Part shown: positions 1 to 8,554 of the stretch, in pieces
Layout: each line of letters begins with the position of its first letter
Numbering within the stretch: the stretch's first letter is position 1
DNA from: Trichocoleus sp. FACHB-40
GTDB taxonomy: Bacteria; Cyanobacteriota; Cyanobacteriia; Cyanobacteriales; FACHB-T130
DNA: 64,000 nucleotides
Assembly: GCF_014695915.1 (NCBI RefSeq)
Contig: NZ_JACJPF010000039.1
Location: 30,279-94,278 of the forward strand
Direction of reading: 5' to 3'
Made by a program: the position numbers and the translations under genes
Notes under the pieces: generated by a model
Told to the model about the DNA's origin: nothing
Database searches by the model: none
What the model saw: only the letters and a program-made list of their open reading frames with translations

Positions 1-431
1 GATAAAAGTTTATCTCTACCCTGTAAAAATACTGGTTATAAACGACATATAGCATTTAGTTAAGTTTTGCGCTTCGAGAGGGTACTCTCTACCTAGACTG
101 TGGCGATATTGGCAGACATTAAACCCTCTTTGGAGCTGCCGCGTTAATTTATACAATCTTTACAAATTTCCGGAATTACTTAGGTACATATAGTAGTTTA
201 ATTTGAAGATTAAGTAAAGATAGACTTTTCTAATAGTAAGATTCCAGATTGAGAGCTTAAAATATAACGAAAGCTATATTGTAAAATTAGGTGCATTTAC
301 GCAAACACTTTTTCGTCTAATAGCTGAAAATGAACAAAAGTAGGTAAGTTCCCGCTCAGAAAAAGCAATGCAACTTAGAGTAACCGTATTTTTCGCGTTA
401 ACTTTTGAATCCAGTAAATAGGTAAATATTT
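1..431. other. Intergenic region upstream of the response regulator
   Basis: AT-rich and without a convincing reading frame or a recognisable RNA. It presumably holds the promoter of the response regulator that starts at 432, but I cannot point to a specific -10/-35 pair. Confidence 0.5.
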
Positions 432-818
432 ATGACTACAGTTCTGGTTGTGGAAGACAGTATCACGCAAAGGCAGATGATCTCTAGCCTGCTTCAAGAC
501 AGTGGGTTGAGTGTTACTGTGGCTTGTGATGGCGTCGAAGCGCTAGAGCAAATTGCCAGAAATTGTCCCGATTTAGTGGTTCTGGACATTGTTCTGCCTC
601 GCATGAACGGTTACGAAGTTTGCCGTAAGATTAAATCTGACTCCAAAACCCACGATCTAGCTGTAGTAATGTGTTCAACTAAAAGAGAGGAATTTGATCG
701 CTACTGGGGGATGAAGCAAGGCGCAGATGCTTATATTGCTAAGCCCTTTGAAGCGCACGAGTTAATCGGAACGGTTAAACAACTGCTGCGAGAAACAACT
801 GCTGCAAGGCGAGGCTAG
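432..818 (+). CDS. CheY/PilH-like single-domain response regulator
   Basis: A stand-alone receiver domain of 128 residues with no output domain. The acidic pocket is E8-D9, the phosphoacceptor is D52 in the motif VVLDIVLPRMNGYE, the conserved Ser/Thr is at S82-T83 and the conserved lysine is K104 in AKPFE. The length is normal for CheY/PilH. In cyanobacteria such proteins usually serve phototaxis or type IV pilus signalling clusters, but no kinase or pilus gene lies next to it here, so its partner is unknown. The gene is followed by two strong inverted repeats that probably end transcription. The family is certain. The pathway is inference. Confidence 0.9.
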   Translation: MTTVLVVEDSITQRQMISSLLQDSGLSVTVACDGVEALEQIARNCPDLVVLDIVLPRMNGYEVCRKIKSDSKTHDLAVVMCSTKREEFDRYWGMKQGADAYIAKPFEAHELIGTVKQLLRETTAARRG

Positions 819-833
819 GGAACCTCTCTCTAA

Positions 834-854
834 CCCTCTCCTAAGAGGAGAGGG
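834..854. terminator. Perfect 9-bp hairpin after the response regulator
   Basis: The arms 834-842 and 846-854 are perfectly complementary (CCCTCTCCT/AGGAGAGGG) with a 3-base loop. It lies 16 bases after the stop codon and a T-run follows near 870. It probably acts as a terminator, or belongs to a dispersed palindrome family. Confidence 0.55.
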
Positions 855-901
855 AAAAGGAAAGGAAGATTTTTTTACGGGAGGGGGCTTTAGCTTCTTT
901 C

Positions 902-940
902 CCCTGTCCCATCTCTTCTTTGAGAAGAGATGGGACAGGG
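902..940. terminator. Perfect 18-bp hairpin between convergent genes
   Basis: Arms 902-919 and 923-940 are perfectly complementary over 18 bp with a 3-base loop. It lies between the convergent response regulator and methyltransferase genes, so it could terminate transcription from both sides. The perfect stem suggests recent origin or strong constraint. Confidence 0.6.
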
Positions 941-961
941 ATTAGGAGATTAGGTTTTGCT

Positions 962-1519
962 TTAGGCGAAAAGTATTGCCTTATAGAGACGCGATCGCAC
1001 CCTGTTAAACATAATCTCCTCCACGAAGTTCCATCCCCATTCGGGCTTCAAGTGAGGACGCTTATGAGGGGTAATAATAACTATTGAGTCGGAAATCAAA
1101 CTTAACTGGTAGGCGACTACTGGTAAACGTGACTCACTCAACAAATGCAAAGCAAAGCTGCAAACAATCAAACTATAATGTCGGTCATGGAGGACTCCAG
1201 AAGCAATTTCCTCAAAGGTATAGGGTTCAGCTTCTTGGAGAGTGCGTTTCAAATAAGCATTGTAGGTGTATGGATCGATGCCATCAATGTTAGTGCAGCC
1301 TAAATTTTGCAGTGTCAAAGTAACTTCACCGCTGCCACAAGCTAAATCTAATACCTTCTGTAAATCTAGCTGCCATTTATTAACTGATAGCTGTAAAACC
1401 TCTTGAACTGCCACCTCTTGAGGATTTCTATACTCATCACCAAATTGCTCGTAGAAACCTTTGACGCTATATTCTTCGTATCCTTTTCTAATAGATTGTT
1501 TTTCATTGCTCATTGCCAA
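962..1519 (-). CDS. Class I SAM-dependent methyltransferase
   Basis: A 185-residue protein with the glycine-rich SAM-binding motif VLDLACGSGE (about residues 56-65), followed by an acidic residue at the end of strand 2 (DGIDPYTY) and a hydrophobic strand near 117 (YSLIVCSFALHLL). This is the Rossmann core of a class I methyltransferase with little else, so the substrate cannot be predicted. The start may be the second methionine (1513), since the first two codons lie close together. It is transcribed away from mnmE's end, with only a heptamer array between them, and may be read in the same transcript as mnmE. Confidence 0.75.
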   Translation of the reverse strand: MAMSNEKQSIRKGYEEYSVKGFYEQFGDEYRNPQEVAVQEVLQLSVNKWQLDLQKVLDLACGSGEVTLTLQNLGCTNIDGIDPYTYNAYLKRTLQEAEPYTFEEIASGVLHDRHYSLIVCSFALHLLSESRLPVVAYQLSLISDSIVIITPHKRPHLKPEWGWNFVEEIMFNRVRSRLYKAILFA

Positions 1520-1535
1520 TTGCTAATTACAAAAT

Positions 1536-1598
1536 CCCCAATCCCCAATCCCCAATCCCCAATCCCCAATCCCCAATCCCCAGTCCCCAGTCCCCAGC
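1536..1598. repeat. STRR heptamer array (CCCCAAT type)
   Basis: Nine uninterrupted heptamers: six CCCCAAT, two CCCCAGT, one CCCCAGC. This matches the short tandemly repeated repetitive (STRR) sequences known from filamentous cyanobacteria. The array ends three bases before the mnmE stop codon (complement of 1601-1603). The same heptamer recurs in opposite orientation at 19344-19434. Confidence 0.9.
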
Positions 1599-1600
1599 CC

Positions 1601-2992
1601 CTATTTCCCAATACAAAATCTGCTAAAAATTCGGTCAAGAACCGATTCTGTTACTTCCTCTCCGGTGATTTCTCCTAAAGCTTGAATGGCACCCCGTAAG
1701 TCAATTGTCCAGAAGTCGAGAGGCAGTTGATCGGCAATTGTTGCTTTCACTTGCTGTAAAGATATTTTAGCTTTTGTTAAAGCTGCCGCTTGTCGCTGAT
1801 TAATCGCTAAATCCAAATCAGCTGCTTTGAGGTTCCCTGTGTGTACGGCATCTAAAATGGCTTTTTCCAACGCATCAATGCCTTGGTTCTGGGCGGCTGA
1901 TGTGTATATAATGCGGTTAATATTGTCAGGATATTGCAAAGAAGCAATAAATTGCGTCTCTACAAGATCGGTTTTATTTATAACTAAAATTAACGGGCGA
2001 TGTTGTACCTGTTCGTAGATTTCTTGCTCAGCTGGCGTCCAACCAAGTTGAGCATCAATGGTGAGCAACACTAGATCAGCTGCTTGGGCAGAAGCAAGAC
2101 TTCGCTCAACGCCAATCTTCTCCACCCGATCAAGCGTATCCCGAATTCCCGCAGTATCCAGCACTTGCACTGGTATCCCACCCACAACTAGCTGAGATTC
2201 TACAACATCGCGGGTGGTGCCAGGGAGGTCGGTGACAATAGCGCGATCGCTCTTACTCCACGCATTCAGCAAACTCGATTTTCCCACGTTCGGTCGCCCG
2301 ACAATCGCCACTTTCAACCCAGCGCGTAACAGTTCCCCTTTGTCAGCTGTTGCCAAAATTTTCGTTGTCTCTGCCAAAATTTGCTCAATTTGTGCTGTAA
2401 TGTGCTTCTCATCCAGGGGTGGCAAATCTTCCTCAAAGTCAATCCTCGCCTCAATTTCTGCCAGAATGTCTAAGCAGGTGGCACGCACAGAGCGAATCGG
2501 CTTTTGCAACTTCCCCTGTAAACCAGCTAAAGCAGATTGTGCAGCTTGAGGCGATTTAGCTCCCACCAAATCGGAAATACTCTCCGCCTGAGTCAAATCC
2601 AAACGCCCATTCAAAAACGCCCGTAGGGTAAATTCTCCCGGTTGCGCTAATCTCGCCCCCGCCTCTAGACACAGTTGCAATACCTGCTGCACGGGCATAA
2701 TTCCGCCGTGACAGTGGAACTCTACCACGTCTTCGCGGGTGTAAGAGCGAGGCGCTTGCATGATTAGCAACAACGCTTCATCTACCACTTGTTGCGTTTC
2801 GGGATGGCGGATGTAACCGTAGAGGATGCGGTGCGATTCCCATTGCTGTCGCCCTGGTGCGAAAAAGAGCGTATGAGCGATCGCTACCGCCTTTGCACCA
2901 GATACCCGCACAATACCGACACTACCCTGTTGCGGAACAACAGCGGTAGCGATCGCGGCGATTGTTTCCCCCTGCACAAACATCTGTGACAT
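1601..2992 (-). CDS. mnmE: tRNA modification GTPase MnmE (TrmE)
   Basis: With MnmG this GTPase installs the (carboxymethyl)aminomethyl group on wobble U34 of certain tRNAs. It has 463 residues, the usual length. The N-terminal folate-binding domain (about 1-120) includes [10 protein letters not shown]. The G domain sits inside the helical domain, with the P-loop GRPNVGKS at 232-239, the G2 region DLPGTTRD, the Walker B DTAG at 279-282 and NKTD further on. The C-terminal FCIGK carries the invariant catalytic-site cysteine. The stop codon lies next to a heptamer repeat array, which has not damaged the FCIGK end. The assignment is secure. Confidence 0.98.
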   Translation of the reverse strand: MSQMFVQGETIAAIATAVVPQQGSVGIVRVSGAKAVAIAHTLFFAPGRQQWESHRILYGYIRHPETQQVVDEALLLIMQAPRSYTREDVVEFHCHGGIMPVQQVLQLCLEAGARLAQPGEFTLRAFLNGRLDLTQAESISDLVGAKSPQAAQSALAGLQGKLQKPIRSVRATCLDILAEIEARIDFEEDLPPLDEKHITAQIEQILAETTKILATADKGELLRAGLKVAIVGRPNVGKSSLLNAWSKSDRAIVTDLPGTTRDVVESQLVVGGIPVQVLDTAGIRDTLDRVEKIGVERSLASAQAADLVLLTIDAQLGWTPAEQEIYEQVQHRPLILVINKTDLVETQFIASLQYPDNINRIIYTSAAQNQGIDALEKAILDAVHTGNLKAADLDLAINQRQAAALTKAKISLQQVKATIADQLPLDFWTIDLRGAIQALGEITGEEVTESVLDRIFSRFCIGK

Positions 2993-3039
2993 CTTGCCTT
3001 GAAATCAGGTCTATTCCTATTCTGCTGTAATACAGTAAT

Positions 3040-3158
3040 TTGTAGGGAATGGTTGTAGCTTGCTTGGGCATAGCGCTACGATAGCGAAACCCAACAACTC
3101 ACGCTTGTTTACTTGTTGTTGAGTTTCGCTATCGTTCGGAACCAACCTACGTTATTGG
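3040..3158. repeat. Dispersed GTTGGGTTTCG palindromic repeat
   Basis: Contains complementary segments such as GATAGCGAAACCCAACAA (from about 3080) and TTGTTGAGTTTCGCTATC (from about 3116), able to form a long hairpin, and ends in ACCAACCTAC. Related sequences occur at about 22185-22262, 35400-35475 and 57359-57421. It lies directly before the first MscS gene. Confidence 0.6.
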
Positions 3159-3168
3159 ATTTTTGCCA

Positions 3169-4134
3169 ATGCAGTTAATTTCTCCCCAAGTTGCAGCTTA
3201 TCAAAAAGTCGTTAAGCCTTACGAGGGTTTATTGGTAGGTGTCATTGGATTAGCTACCCTCGACACTACCATACACTTAATCCCAGGATTTCCTCAGTCG
3301 AATTTAATAGAACTCCCAATCAGTTTATCACTAGCGATCGCAGCTAGTTGGTTAGCTTCACGGCTGTTCAAGCAGATTTTTGATATTTATCTTTTAGATG
3401 CTGCCATCAACAGCGGGCGTAAGGTCAACAGTGAAATACTTCTTCTAGTTAAACTACTAGCGAACTTAAGCATAATCTTTTTTACTATAGTCATATTTTC
3501 GGAAACTCATAAAATCAATATTTTTGGTTTAGTAGCTTCTTTAGGAATTGGCGGATTAGCAGTTGCTTTTGCTGCCCAAAAAACCTTGGAACAAATATTA
3601 GGCGGTATTGTCATTTATTTAGATCGTCCCTTTGTTGTCGATGATTACATTGGCTTACCAGATGGCATCTTTGGCAGAGTTGAGTCAATTGGCTTGCGTT
3701 CTACTAAAATTCGCACCTCTGGCAAAGGAACATTGATAATAGTACCCAATAGTTCGCTGACTCAAGTTAATATTGAAAACTTTACCGGAGCCAAAAAAGT
3801 AATGGCTCTTGTATACTTAAACTTTCATCGGACAATCGAAAAAGAAGAACAAGCCTTAATTCGGCAAGTGATTCTGAATAGTACCAGCGATATTTTTGGG
3901 ATAGACTCCCGGAACACAGATGTCAATTTTAGAGAATTAAATAGTGCAAATGAGCTAAAAACGCAAGCTCAGATTGCTTTCTTTATCCTGGGTTCTAGCG
4001 ATGTATCAATGGGATTGCGGCGGCAACTATTCGATATTGCTACTGAAAATATTACAGAAAAATTAAAATATTACGATATTGCCTTCGACATTGAAGACCC
4101 AACAATTTATGTGGATTCACCCATTACTATCTAA
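3169..4134 (+). CDS. MscS family mechanosensitive channel (copy 1)
   Basis: A small-conductance mechanosensitive channel that opens under membrane tension during hypo-osmotic shock. About four hydrophobic segments lie in the first 150 residues. The pore-lining helix and following loop carry the family signature GLVASLGIGGLAVAFAAQKT, then the beta-domain segment FVVDDYI and IVPNS. I chose ATG 3169; a TTG at 3163 would add two residues. The ending EDPTIYVDSPITI is nearly repeated at the end of the next gene (QEPTIYVESPVTI), and the core is highly similar, so the two are tandem paralogues. The genes overlap, so they are co-translated or coupled. Confidence 0.9.
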   Translation: MQLISPQVAAYQKVVKPYEGLLVGVIGLATLDTTIHLIPGFPQSNLIELPISLSLAIAASWLASRLFKQIFDIYLLDAAINSGRKVNSEILLLVKLLANLSIIFFTIVIFSETHKINIFGLVASLGIGGLAVAFAAQKTLEQILGGIVIYLDRPFVVDDYIGLPDGIFGRVESIGLRSTKIRTSGKGTLIIVPNSSLTQVNIENFTGAKKVMALVYLNFHRTIEKEEQALIRQVILNSTSDIFGIDSRNTDVNFRELNSANELKTQAQIAFFILGSSDVSMGLRRQLFDIATENITEKLKYYDIAFDIEDPTIYVDSPITI

Positions 4135-5245
4135 TCTTAATTTTGCCGAGATCAGTAAACAGGTTTTTCAGATCGATATTTCCAAGCCAGTCATCTTCTT
4201 GCTGTTTGTTCTCTTATCTCTGCTGCTGGGAAGATATACTCCCGGCATTGCCAAATTAATCCTGCGTCGCTTTTCACCTCAGCGAGTAACAATTATTTAT
4301 GACAATCTAATTGAGCCAATAAAAAATCAGTTTAAAATAGCTGGAACGTTAATTCTTATTTCTTTCTCTCTAACATGGGTGGAAGAATATAAATTTTTAT
4401 ACCAGTTAATCAAGCCTTTTTTAGATTTAGCTGTAATTGTTAGCGTCGCCTGGTTATTATCGCGCCTATTTCGGCAATTTATCCGAGCTTATGGAATTGA
4501 TTTACTCGGCAAGTTTGCGCGGGATTTTGATGAACTGATTTTAGTAATTGAGGCTATAGTAAATGTTGTAATTGGGTTCATTTCTATTTTGGCTTTTGCC
4601 CAAAGCCAGCAATTTAATTTGATTGGCTTGATGACAAGTTTGGGGATTGGCGGGTTAGCGGTAGCTTTTGCTGCCCAAAAAACCTTGGAACAGCTTTTGG
4701 GTACAATTGTGTTGTATTTAGATCGCCCTTTTGTCCCTGGAGATTATATTCGTTTACCTTCGGTTGGCAACGTACCCGGAGGGTTATTTGGTAGGGTAGA
4801 GTCGATTGGTTTGCGTTCCACCAAGATTCGCACTGCGGCTAAAAGTACCTTATATATCGTGCCAAATTCCACATTAGCAAATCTGGAAATAGAGAATGTG
4901 ACAATGGGTAAAAAAGTGATGGTTTTGCTAAACCTTGACTTTTTCCGATTGTTGGAAGATAGCGAAAAGGCACTGGTAGAGCAAGTCATCAGTGAAAGTA
5001 CAAATTCTGTGTTTGGGATCGATCCAGGTAGTACCAATATTACGTTAGCGAGTAATTCCGAAAAGCAAACAACTAGAGCAAGAGTAACGTTCTTTATCCT
5101 GGGTTCGAGTGAAAACTCAATTCAACTGCGGAAGCATTTACTAGAATTAGCAAATGAGAAAATTTCTAAGGAACTAATAACGTATGGAATAGATTTTAAA
5201 ATGCAGGAACCCACAATTTATGTGGAATCCCCAGTAACTATTTAA
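4109..5245 (+). CDS. MscS family mechanosensitive channel (copy 2)
   Basis: The second MscS paralogue, with an extra hydrophobic N-terminal section. The pore signature GLMTSLGIGGLAVAFAAQKT and FVPGDYIRLP are followed by IVPNSTLANLEIENV. Compared with copy 1 it has an insertion (SVGNVPGG) in the beta-domain loop. The ATG at 4109 overlaps the end of copy 1 by 26 bases; a TTG at 4079 is also in frame. This overlap is typical of translational coupling, and the subunits may form homo- or heteroheptamers. The family is clear. Mixed assembly is inference. Confidence 0.88.
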   Translation: MWIHPLLSNLNFAEISKQVFQIDISKPVIFLLFVLLSLLLGRYTPGIAKLILRRFSPQRVTIIYDNLIEPIKNQFKIAGTLILISFSLTWVEEYKFLYQLIKPFLDLAVIVSVAWLLSRLFRQFIRAYGIDLLGKFARDFDELILVIEAIVNVVIGFISILAFAQSQQFNLIGLMTSLGIGGLAVAFAAQKTLEQLLGTIVLYLDRPFVPGDYIRLPSVGNVPGGLFGRVESIGLRSTKIRTAAKSTLYIVPNSTLANLEIENVTMGKKVMVLLNLDFFRLLEDSEKALVEQVISESTNSVFGIDPGSTNITLASNSEKQTTRARVTFFILGSSENSIQLRKHLLELANEKISKELITYGIDFKMQEPTIYVESPVTI

Positions 5246-5410
5246 TTTTGTAGTCCCAAAAACTTCTGCGCCGGGAGCAAAATCCCAACTTGAACAACTA
5301 GGGTGAGCAATGCCCACCCATTAGCCAGTGTTACGGCGATTTAATACGGGCTGTAGGCAACTAAAACATAACGAACAAAAGAAACATTTCACTCGCTATG
5401 GCTCCTTCAG

Positions 5411-5938
5411 TCAAGCGCTGATAGCTGTCCTCTCTATTGAGTGGCTTTTAGGAACCTCAAATCGAATTTTAGTAGCCCAGCTTTTAAAATCGGGTGCTAG
5501 CCGCGCCACCTTTAAGAGTATGTCGTCGCTCACCCACAACACTAGAGGAAAAGTAAATCGTTTGCGGAACTCATTCCGGACGTGGTTCGTCGCAGTTAGT
5601 AATTCATTAATCTCCACCACGGAGTCTAAACCATAGACCATTAAAGCTTGTGGCTGCTGGTGCTCCTCAATTGTTGCCTCTATAGTTGTATAAAGCCTTC
5701 TTACCGAGGGGTATAAAACGATTTCTTGAATTTCTACTTCTGAGATTTCTCGCAGTCGTTCCATAACTTGCTCCTGCAACTCTGGATTGTTACAGGAAAC
5801 CAATATTAAAGAAAAATCTCCTTGAGAGAGGGCGATCGCCTTCACAAGTTTGGTGAGCGATCTTTTGTTGTAACAGATAACATTTTCCGAGTCGTATAGG
5901 TCTGTCATAGGGAACACCAAGTCGAGTTTCAATACCAT
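5411..5938 (-). CDS. Truncated N-terminal domain of a cyanobacterial TPR/STAND-type protein
   Basis: 175 residues. From memory, the segment from MTDLYDSENVICYNKRSLT (start at 5908) to LAPDFKSWATKIRFE resembles the N-terminal domain of large cyanobacterial TPR or STAND proteins. That domain normally precedes hundreds of further residues. Here the frame stops soon after it, and nothing repeat-like follows in the 165 bases before the MscS gene. It is therefore either a stand-alone domain or the remnant of a deleted larger gene. Homologues start at the second methionine (5908). I do not know the domain's biochemical function. Confidence 0.6.
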   Translation of the reverse strand: MVLKLDLVFPMTDLYDSENVICYNKRSLTKLVKAIALSQGDFSLILVSCNNPELQEQVMERLREISEVEIQEIVLYPSVRRLYTTIEATIEEHQQPQALMVYGLDSVVEINELLTATNHVRNEFRKRFTFPLVLWVSDDILLKVARLAPDFKSWATKIRFEVPKSHSIERTAISA

Positions 5939-6219
5939 TTTTCTATCAAAGGGTTTTGCTTTACTTCCTTACATCGGGTGATTTTTTGGTAAGTCGGTAA
6001 TTTCACCGCGATTTCGGCAGTGACAGCTATCTTACTTTCGGGTGATCTCGCTCACTTAAGGCAGCGATGACAGTAAGCTAACATGGAATCGCCTCTACTT
6101 TGTGAATGTTGTCATCTATACCAATAATTTAACCGGGATACTCCACGTCCAATAAACCCTGATAGCTACTACACGTCGGCACTTTGCTTTTCCCGACGAA
6201 AAAAAAAATTTTATGAAAC
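5939..6219. other. Gene-free stretch upstream of the structured leader
   Basis: No supportable gene. It presumably contains divergent promoters for the truncated gene at 5411-5938 and for the leader RNA downstream. An A-rich tract lies near 6200. Confidence 0.4.
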
Positions 6220-6221
6220 CT

Positions 6222-6345
6222 TAACAAAATTGCTGGGGAATTACGTAATTCACCGGTCAAGGAGGCGGCAGCTACCCTACCACAACGCGCTACTTCTGTG
6301 GGCTGAGGGAAGGCTATGCCTATGGTTGAGGTACCAAAAAAAAAT
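6222..6345 (+). ncRNA. Candidate structured leader RNA (possible riboswitch)
   Basis: This stretch is rich in nested complementarity: the palindrome GAATTACGTAATTC (about 6238-6251), paired CCCTACCACA with TGTGGGCTGAGGG around a loop, and AGGCTATGCCT. Conserved-looking blocks such as GGAGGCGGCAGCTACCC are present. It is G/C-rich against AT-rich flanks and lies about 330 bases ahead of a cell-wall glycosidase gene on the same strand. Cyanobacterial cell-wall hydrolases are often under riboswitch control, notably the c-di-AMP (ydaO) class, but I could not match the ydaO core with confidence. The class is therefore unassigned. Confidence 0.4.
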
Positions 6346-6386
6346 CACTCCCAACTCTCCAGAACATAGGGCAACGCACAGAAGCG

Positions 6387-6421
6387 AGCTGCGGCTTGTC
6401 CCTAAACGACAAGCCGCAGCT
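6387..6421 (+). terminator. Perfect 14-bp hairpin in the leader of the SLH glycosidase
   Basis: Arms 6387-6400 (AGCTGCGGCTTGTC) and 6408-6421 are perfectly complementary with a 7-base loop, followed by TATTT. It sits between the candidate structured RNA and the coding start. That is the position expected of an attenuator or expression-platform hairpin, though the following T-tract is weak. Confidence 0.5.
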
Positions 6422-6668
6422 TATTTCTGAAATCTTGCTAAAATTTGCCGAAATCTGGGTGTCGTTGCACTGTATCATTCAGAGTCTTGATGAGAACGCG
6501 GTGTCTGGAAAGCATCTCTGGCAAGATAGGTGATGCCAAAACCACCCCCTCCCAATTCTTCCAAGGTTGGTGTACTTGCCCAGAAAGCAACTTATACCGA
6601 GATATCCAAGTCATTCCCGAAGAGGGAGTTACACTTTCGTTAATTCTTGCATATCCATATTTAGATAG

Positions 6669-8507
6669 ATGTTCAAATACTCTATGAAAAGCCGTTTTAC
6701 GAGCCTAGCAGACGGGTTGGTTTTGTTTAGCCGCGCTTTTGGTCATCAGGCTTGGTTAATCTTCCTGGTTGCCTTTAGCTTTGGTGTGGTGCTAATGATA
6801 CATCCCGCATTTGCACAGGCGAAATTTTCTGATGTGCAAGGATGGACGCAACCGTGTATAGAACAGCTGGCACAAAAGCAGATTATCAGTGGATACCCGG
6901 ATGGCAGCTTTAAGCCGAGTGCGCCTGTGACAAGGGCTGAGTTTGCGGCGATGGTTGGTAAGGCTTTCCCCGATACAGCTGATGTCAGAAATGCGGTGCC
7001 ATTTGCTGATGTTCCCGCGAACTATTGGGCTAAAAATGCGATCGCCAAAGCTTATAAAACTGGGTTTCTCTCCGGTTATCCCGGTGGGGTGTTCAAGCCG
7101 AGTGAAAAAATCCCGCGATCGCAAGCTTTAGTTTCTCTCTCGTCTGGCTTGAAATATTCGCCCTCCTCACCTGTGGCTAACACGTTGAATGGGGCATTTA
7201 GCGATGCTGCAACCATTCCTGATTATGCAAAACGCGCGATCGCAGCTGCTACAGAAAAACAACTTGTTGTCAACTACCCAGATGTCAAGCGACTTAATTC
7301 CAACCAACCAGCTACCCGTGCAGATGTGGCAGCTTTCTTGTGTCAGGCGGCGGGAACGGCCCAATTAGTTCCTTCTCAATACATTGCCAAAGTTGGAACA
7401 CCCCCAATAGCGCAGTCAAAAGAGATCCGGGGCGTGTGGTTGACTAATATAGACAGCGATGTGCTATTTGAAAAAACGCGCCTCGCCAACGCTATCCAAC
7501 GCCTCGACGAGTTGAACTTTAACACCCTGTATCCTACAGTTTGGAACTGGGGTTATACACTTTATCCGAGTGCAGTGGCGCAAAAAGAGATTGGGCGATC
7601 GCTCGATCCAGAACCGCGACTCCAAGGGCGAGACATCCTCAAAGAAATTGTAGACCAGGGACATCAAAAAGGCATGGCAGTTATTCCCTGGTTTGAATTT
7701 GGCTTCATGGCACCTGCTGACTCCGAACTTGCCAAACGCCACCCAGATTGGATTCTCAAACGCCGTGACGGTTCCCAAATTTGGAAAGAAGGGACACACA
7801 ATCGAGTTTGGTTGAATCCTTTTCGCCCAGAAGTGCAGAAATTTATCCAAGATTTAGTTGTTGAAATTGTTAGCAACTATGATGTTGACGGCATTCAATT
7901 TGACGACCATTTCGGCTTTCCTGCTGAGTTCGGATATGATCCCTTTACTGTCGAACTTTACAAAAAAGAAAACGGCGGCAAATCTCCCCCCGCGAATGCT
8001 CAAGATCCAGCCTGGATCAGGTGGCGGGCTAACAAAATTACCGCCTATCTAAAGCAGGTATTTCAAGCCGTCAAAGACCGCAAAAAAAACGTCTTGGTTT
8101 CCGTCTCTCCCAACCCTCAAGAGTTCTCCTACAATTTCTTTTTAGCAGACTGGCAAACCTGGGAACGACAAGGGTTAATTGAGGAACTGATTATCCAAGT
8201 TTATCGAGATGACCTCGGTCGTTTTATTGAAGAATTAGAGCGTCCAGAAGTCAAAGCAGCCAAGCGTCACATTCCCGTTGGCATCGGCATTTTAAGCGGG
8301 GTAAAACCCAGACCTATTGGACTGGCACAGGTTCAAAATCAAGTCGCAGCCGTCCGTCAGAGAGGGTTTGCGGGGATGTCGTTCTTCTTCTATGAAACCT
8401 TGTGGAATAATGCGCCAGAAAAGCCAGAAATCAGACAGAATGCCTTGAAAGCCATCTTTCCCTCTGACTTAGAAAGACCGAATATTGTGGCGGGTGGAAA
8501 GCCATAA
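6669..8507 (+). CDS. SLH-domain protein with GHL10/YngK-type glycosidase domain
   Basis: A secreted 612-residue protein. A signal peptide ends near AFA-QAKFS (hydrophobic core LIFLVAFSFGVVLMI). Three S-layer homology modules follow (FSDVQGW... GYPDGSFKPSAPVTRAEF; FADVPANYW... GYPGGVFKPSEKIPRSQA; a third ending PATRADVAAFL) and should attach it to cell-wall polymer. From about 252 (EIRGVWLTNIDSDVLF) it matches the glycosyl hydrolase-like 10/UPF0748 family, with GMAVIPWFEFGF, VDGIQFDDHFGFP and FAGMSFFFYETLW. It probably cleaves a cell-surface polysaccharide or peptidoglycan glycan. The substrate is unproven. A structured leader precedes the gene and a strong hairpin follows it. Confidence 0.88.
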   Translation: MFKYSMKSRFTSLADGLVLFSRAFGHQAWLIFLVAFSFGVVLMIHPAFAQAKFSDVQGWTQPCIEQLAQKQIISGYPDGSFKPSAPVTRAEFAAMVGKAFPDTADVRNAVPFADVPANYWAKNAIAKAYKTGFLSGYPGGVFKPSEKIPRSQALVSLSSGLKYSPSSPVANTLNGAFSDAATIPDYAKRAIAAATEKQLVVNYPDVKRLNSNQPATRADVAAFLCQAAGTAQLVPSQYIAKVGTPPIAQSKEIRGVWLTNIDSDVLFEKTRLANAIQRLDELNFNTLYPTVWNWGYTLYPSAVAQKEIGRSLDPEPRLQGRDILKEIVDQGHQKGMAVIPWFEFGFMAPADSELAKRHPDWILKRRDGSQIWKEGTHNRVWLNPFRPEVQKFIQDLVVEIVSNYDVDGIQFDDHFGFPAEFGYDPFTVELYKKENGGKSPPANAQDPAWIRWRANKITAYLKQVFQAVKDRKKNVLVSVSPNPQEFSYNFFLADWQTWERQGLIEELIIQVYRDDLGRFIEELERPEVKAAKRHIPVGIGILSGVKPRPIGLAQVQNQVAAVRQRGFAGMSFFFYETLWNNAPEKPEIRQNALKAIFPSDLERPNIVAGGKP

Positions 8508-8515
8508 AATTAAAC

Positions 8516-8546
8516 TCTCGTTCCCAGTCTCTGACTAGGAACGAGA
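8516..8546. terminator. Bidirectional hairpin between convergent genes
   Basis: TCTCGTTCC (8516-8524) pairs with GGAACGAGA (8538-8546) around a 13-base loop. It lies 9 bases from each of the two convergent gene ends. The core resembles the CGTTCCCAG palindromes between xfp and ackA, which suggests one dispersed repeat family used as terminators. Confidence 0.7.
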
Positions 8547-8554
8547 AACACTAT

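Noticed and set aside
1403..1678. Open frame across the heptamer array on the plus strand
   Set aside because: It arises from the repeat and from the antisense of mnmE. The repeated IPNPQSP peptide is what heptamers always encode in one frame.
6222..6345. Assignment of the leader as a c-di-AMP (ydaO) riboswitch
   Set aside because: The gene context fits, but I could not align the conserved ydaO core in the right order, so only a structured leader is claimed.
6230..6687. Two short plus-strand frames in the leader region
   Set aside because: They overlap strong RNA secondary structure, lack protein-like composition and the second runs into the start of the real glycosidase gene.
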